A stretch of DNA of 64,000 bases. It comes from Synechococcus sp. PCC 7336. Its GTDB lineage: Bacteria; Cyanobacteriota; Cyanobacteriia; Thermostichales; PCC-7336. The notes under the pieces were generated by a model. The model did not search any database and was not told where the DNA came from. It saw nothing but the letters and a program-made list of their open reading frames with translations. Position numbers and translations under genes: made by a program. Below are positions 62,214 through 64,000 of this stretch, piece after piece. Where the stretch lies: the NCBI RefSeq assembly GCF_000332275.1, contig NZ_CM001776.1:806001-870000 (forward strand), read 5' to 3'. The number at the start of each line of letters is the position of its first letter. Within the stretch, counting starts at the first letter, position 1.

Positions 62214-64000
62214 ATGTTCGAACGCTTTACAGAGAAAGCTATTAAGGTCATCATGTTGGCCCAGGAAGAAGCTCGGCGACTCGGGCATAACTTTGTCGGA
62301 ACCGAGCAGATCTTATTGGGCTTGATTGGCGAAGGCACGGGGGTTGCCGCCAAAGTCCTGAAATCGATGGGTGTCAATTTAAAAGATGCCCGCATTGAGG
62401 TGGAGAAAATTATTGGGCGCGGCTCTGGATTTGTCGCGGTCGAAATTCCATTCACGCCTCGGGCCAAGCGGGTTTTAGAGCTATCGCTGGAAGAGGCCCG
62501 TCAGCTAGGCCACAACTATATCGGCACCGAACATCTCCTGTTGGGGCTGATTCGCGAAGGAGAGGGTGTGGCCGCCCGCGTCTTGGAGAACTTGGGCGTC
62601 GATCTGTCTAAAGTTCGCACCCAAGTGATTCGGATGTTGGGCGAGACTGCCGAGGTCTCGTCTACGGGATCGTCAGGGCGCACCAAGACCCCAACCCTGG
62701 ATGAATTTGGCACGAATCTGACGCAACTGGCGAATGATGGCAAGCTCGACCCCGTGGTGGGTCGCCAAAAAGAAATCGAGCGAGTGATTCAGATTCTCGG
62801 TCGCCGCACCAAAAATAATCCGGTCTTGATTGGAGAGCCCGGTGTCGGCAAAACCGCGATCGCCGAAGGCTTGGCCCAACGGGTGATTCAAGGGGATATT
62901 CCAGATATTCTCGGCGAAAAGCGGGTTGTCACCCTCGATATCGGTCTGTTGGTGGCCGGCACGAAGTATCGGGGGGAGTTTGAAGAGCGGCTCAAGAAGA
63001 TCATGGATGAGATTCGCTCTGCCGGAAACATCATTCTGGTGATTGACGAAGTCCATACCCTGATTGGGGCGGGGGCGGCTGAAGGGGCGATCGATGCTGC
63101 CAATATCCTCAAGCCCGCTCTGGCTCGCGGCGAGTTGCAGTGCATCGGTGCCACCACATTGGACGAGTACCGCAAGCACATCGAGCGGGATGCCGCTTTA
63201 GAACGCCGCTTCCAACCGGTGTTGGTGGGCGAACCGTCGGTATCGGAAACCATCGAAATTCTGTTTGGGCTGCGGGAGCGTTACGAAGAGCACCACAAGC
63301 TCAAAATCACCGATAACGCCTTGGATGCTGCTGCCAAGCTATCCGATCGCTACATTTCCGATCGCTTCTTGCCCGACAAGGCGATCGACCTGATTGACGA
63401 AGCTTCCTCCCGCGTGCGCCTGATCAATTCCCAATTGCCTCCGGCGGCCAGGGAATTGGATGAAGAATTGCGGCAACTGCTCAAAGATAAAGATGATGCA
63501 GTTCGGGGGCAGGACTTCGATAAAGCGGGCGAACTGCGCGATCGCGAGATGGAAATCAAGCAGGAGATCCGCGCGATCGCTGCTGCCAAGCGGGCTGAAA
63601 TGGCCGATCGGGAAGAAATTCCCAATGTGGATGAAGAGGATATTGCCCATGTGGTCAGTTCCTGGACGGGGGTACCGGTTTCTAAGCTGACCGAGACCGA
63701 GTCCAAGCGCCTCTTGGAAATGGAAGGCACCCTCCACAACCGCATCATCGGTCAGGACGAAGCGGTGCGCGCGATTTCTCGGGCCATCCGCCGCGCTCGC
63801 GTCGGCCTCAAAGACCCCAATCGTCCCATTGCCAGCTTTATCTTCTCCGGTCCCACGGGTGTCGGTAAAACCGAGCTGACTAAGGCATTAGCCGCTTACT
63901 TCTTCGGCTCCGAAGATGCCATGATCCGTCTAGACATGTCGGAGTTTATGGAGCGCCACACTGCCTCCAAGCTGATTGGCTCTCCTCCTGGCTATGTGGG
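62214..64000 (+). CDS. clpC: Clp protease ATP-binding subunit ClpC (partial at window end)
   Basis: ClpC is a hexameric AAA+ unfoldase that feeds ClpP. From ATG 62214 the frame is open to the window edge (595 codons). The N domain (1-140) has the double repeat [15 protein letters not shown] and [15 protein letters not shown]. The first AAA domain has GEPGVGKT at 207-214 and [12 protein letters not shown]; the middle domain with a UVR-like coiled coil ([19 protein letters not shown]) follows at about 430; the second Walker A (GPTGVGKTE) is near 550. AAGGGG precedes the ATG. The C-terminal part with the ClpP-binding loop is outside the window. Confidence 0.95.
   Translation, partial: MFERFTEKAIKVIMLAQEEARRLGHNFVGTEQILLGLIGEGTGVAAKVLKSMGVNLKDARIEVEKIIGRGSGFVAVEIPFTPRAKRVLELSLEEARQLGHNYIGTEHLLLGLIREGEGVAARVLENLGVDLSKVRTQVIRMLGETAEVSSTGSSGRTKTPTLDEFGTNLTQLANDGKLDPVVGRQKEIERVIQILGRRTKNNPVLIGEPGVGKTAIAEGLAQRVIQGDIPDILGEKRVVTLDIGLLVAGTKYRGEFEERLKKIMDEIRSAGNIILVIDEVHTLIGAGAAEGAIDAANILKPALARGELQCIGATTLDEYRKHIERDAALERRFQPVLVGEPSVSETIEILFGLRERYEEHHKLKITDNALDAAAKLSDRYISDRFLPDKAIDLIDEASSRVRLINSQLPPAARELDEELRQLLKDKDDAVRGQDFDKAGELRDREMEIKQEIRAIAAAKRAEMADREEIPNVDEEDIAHVVSSWTGVPVSKLTETESKRLLEMEGTLHNRIIGQDEAVRAISRAIRRARVGLKDPNRPIASFIFSGPTGVGKTELTKALAAYFFGSEDAMIRLDMSEFMERHTASKLIGSPPGYV

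Noticed and set aside
62180-63748. Several minus-strand frames over the clpC region
   Set aside because: The plus-strand ClpC frame is unambiguous with all motifs; the minus frames are shadows.

Overview
The window is about 64 kb of cyanobacterial chromosome. The evidence for this is the very frequent HIP1 octamer (GCGATCGC), the menaquinone/phylloquinone genes menC-menE-menI, a group 3 sigma factor of the SigF type, a UPF0367 protein, a GH57 branching-type enzyme beside a DUF4912 protein, and above all a nearly complete glucosylglycerol (GG) gene set. GG is the main compatible solute of moderately halotolerant cyanobacteria, so a brackish or marine unicellular strain is likely. The species cannot be named from sequence alone.

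Layout. 0-4 kb: end of uppP, an Rpn-family protein, then menC-menE with menI convergent. 4.4-9.4 kb: DUF4912 protein, GH57 enzyme, an ECF-type ATPase and an exported TPR protein. 9.4-11.8 kb: remains of a CRISPR-Cas locus (a two- to three-unit CRISPR-like array and an internally deleted cas3) with a higB-higA toxin-antitoxin pair between them. 11.9-20.4 kb: coiled-coil protein, clpP, a GH13_18 sugar phosphorylase, EamA transporter, DUF188 protein, CPA2 antiporter and a membrane GTPase. 20.6-33.5 kb: the GG region, with ggpP, a DUF6883/DUF4926 pair, glpK, gghA, ggpS, glpD and a divergent GpsA-like protein. 33.5-41.2 kb: a cyclophilin lipoprotein, a DICT/degenerate HD-GYP protein with a pentapeptide protein, and an RND efflux pump with its adaptor.

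41.5-47.3 kb is the most unusual part. A segment of about 5.7 kb with IS4-like ends abuts a 9-bp direct repeat on both sides. It carries 148-bp inverted repeats, a broken IS4-type transposase, an IS110 element split by a truncated IS256-type element, and as cargo a low-GC, HIP1-free two-gene module: a HEPN-domain protein translationally coupled to a P-loop ATPase. I regard this pair as the best candidate for an undescribed (defence or abortive-infection type) system in the window.

47.3-64 kb: a double ABC ATPase, a Uma2 nuclease gene bounded by short direct repeats, trmH, a low-GC island (PhyH-type oxygenase, SDR, glycosyltransferase, sulfotransferase), a glutathionyl-hydroquinone reductase, mazEF, an RlmD/RumA-type methyltransferase, a TM2 protein, sigF, an ECF-type ATPase, a UPF0367 protein, tRNA-Arg(ACG) and the first two thirds of clpC.

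How the genes work together: GgpS joins ADP-glucose to glycerol-3-phosphate, GgpP removes the phosphate to give GG, GghA hydrolyses GG, and GlpK and GlpD recycle the glycerol. The GpsA-like protein beside glpD may supply or sense glycerol-3-phosphate. The GH13_18 phosphorylase 7 kb upstream of ggpP may act on GG, sucrose or a related glucoside.
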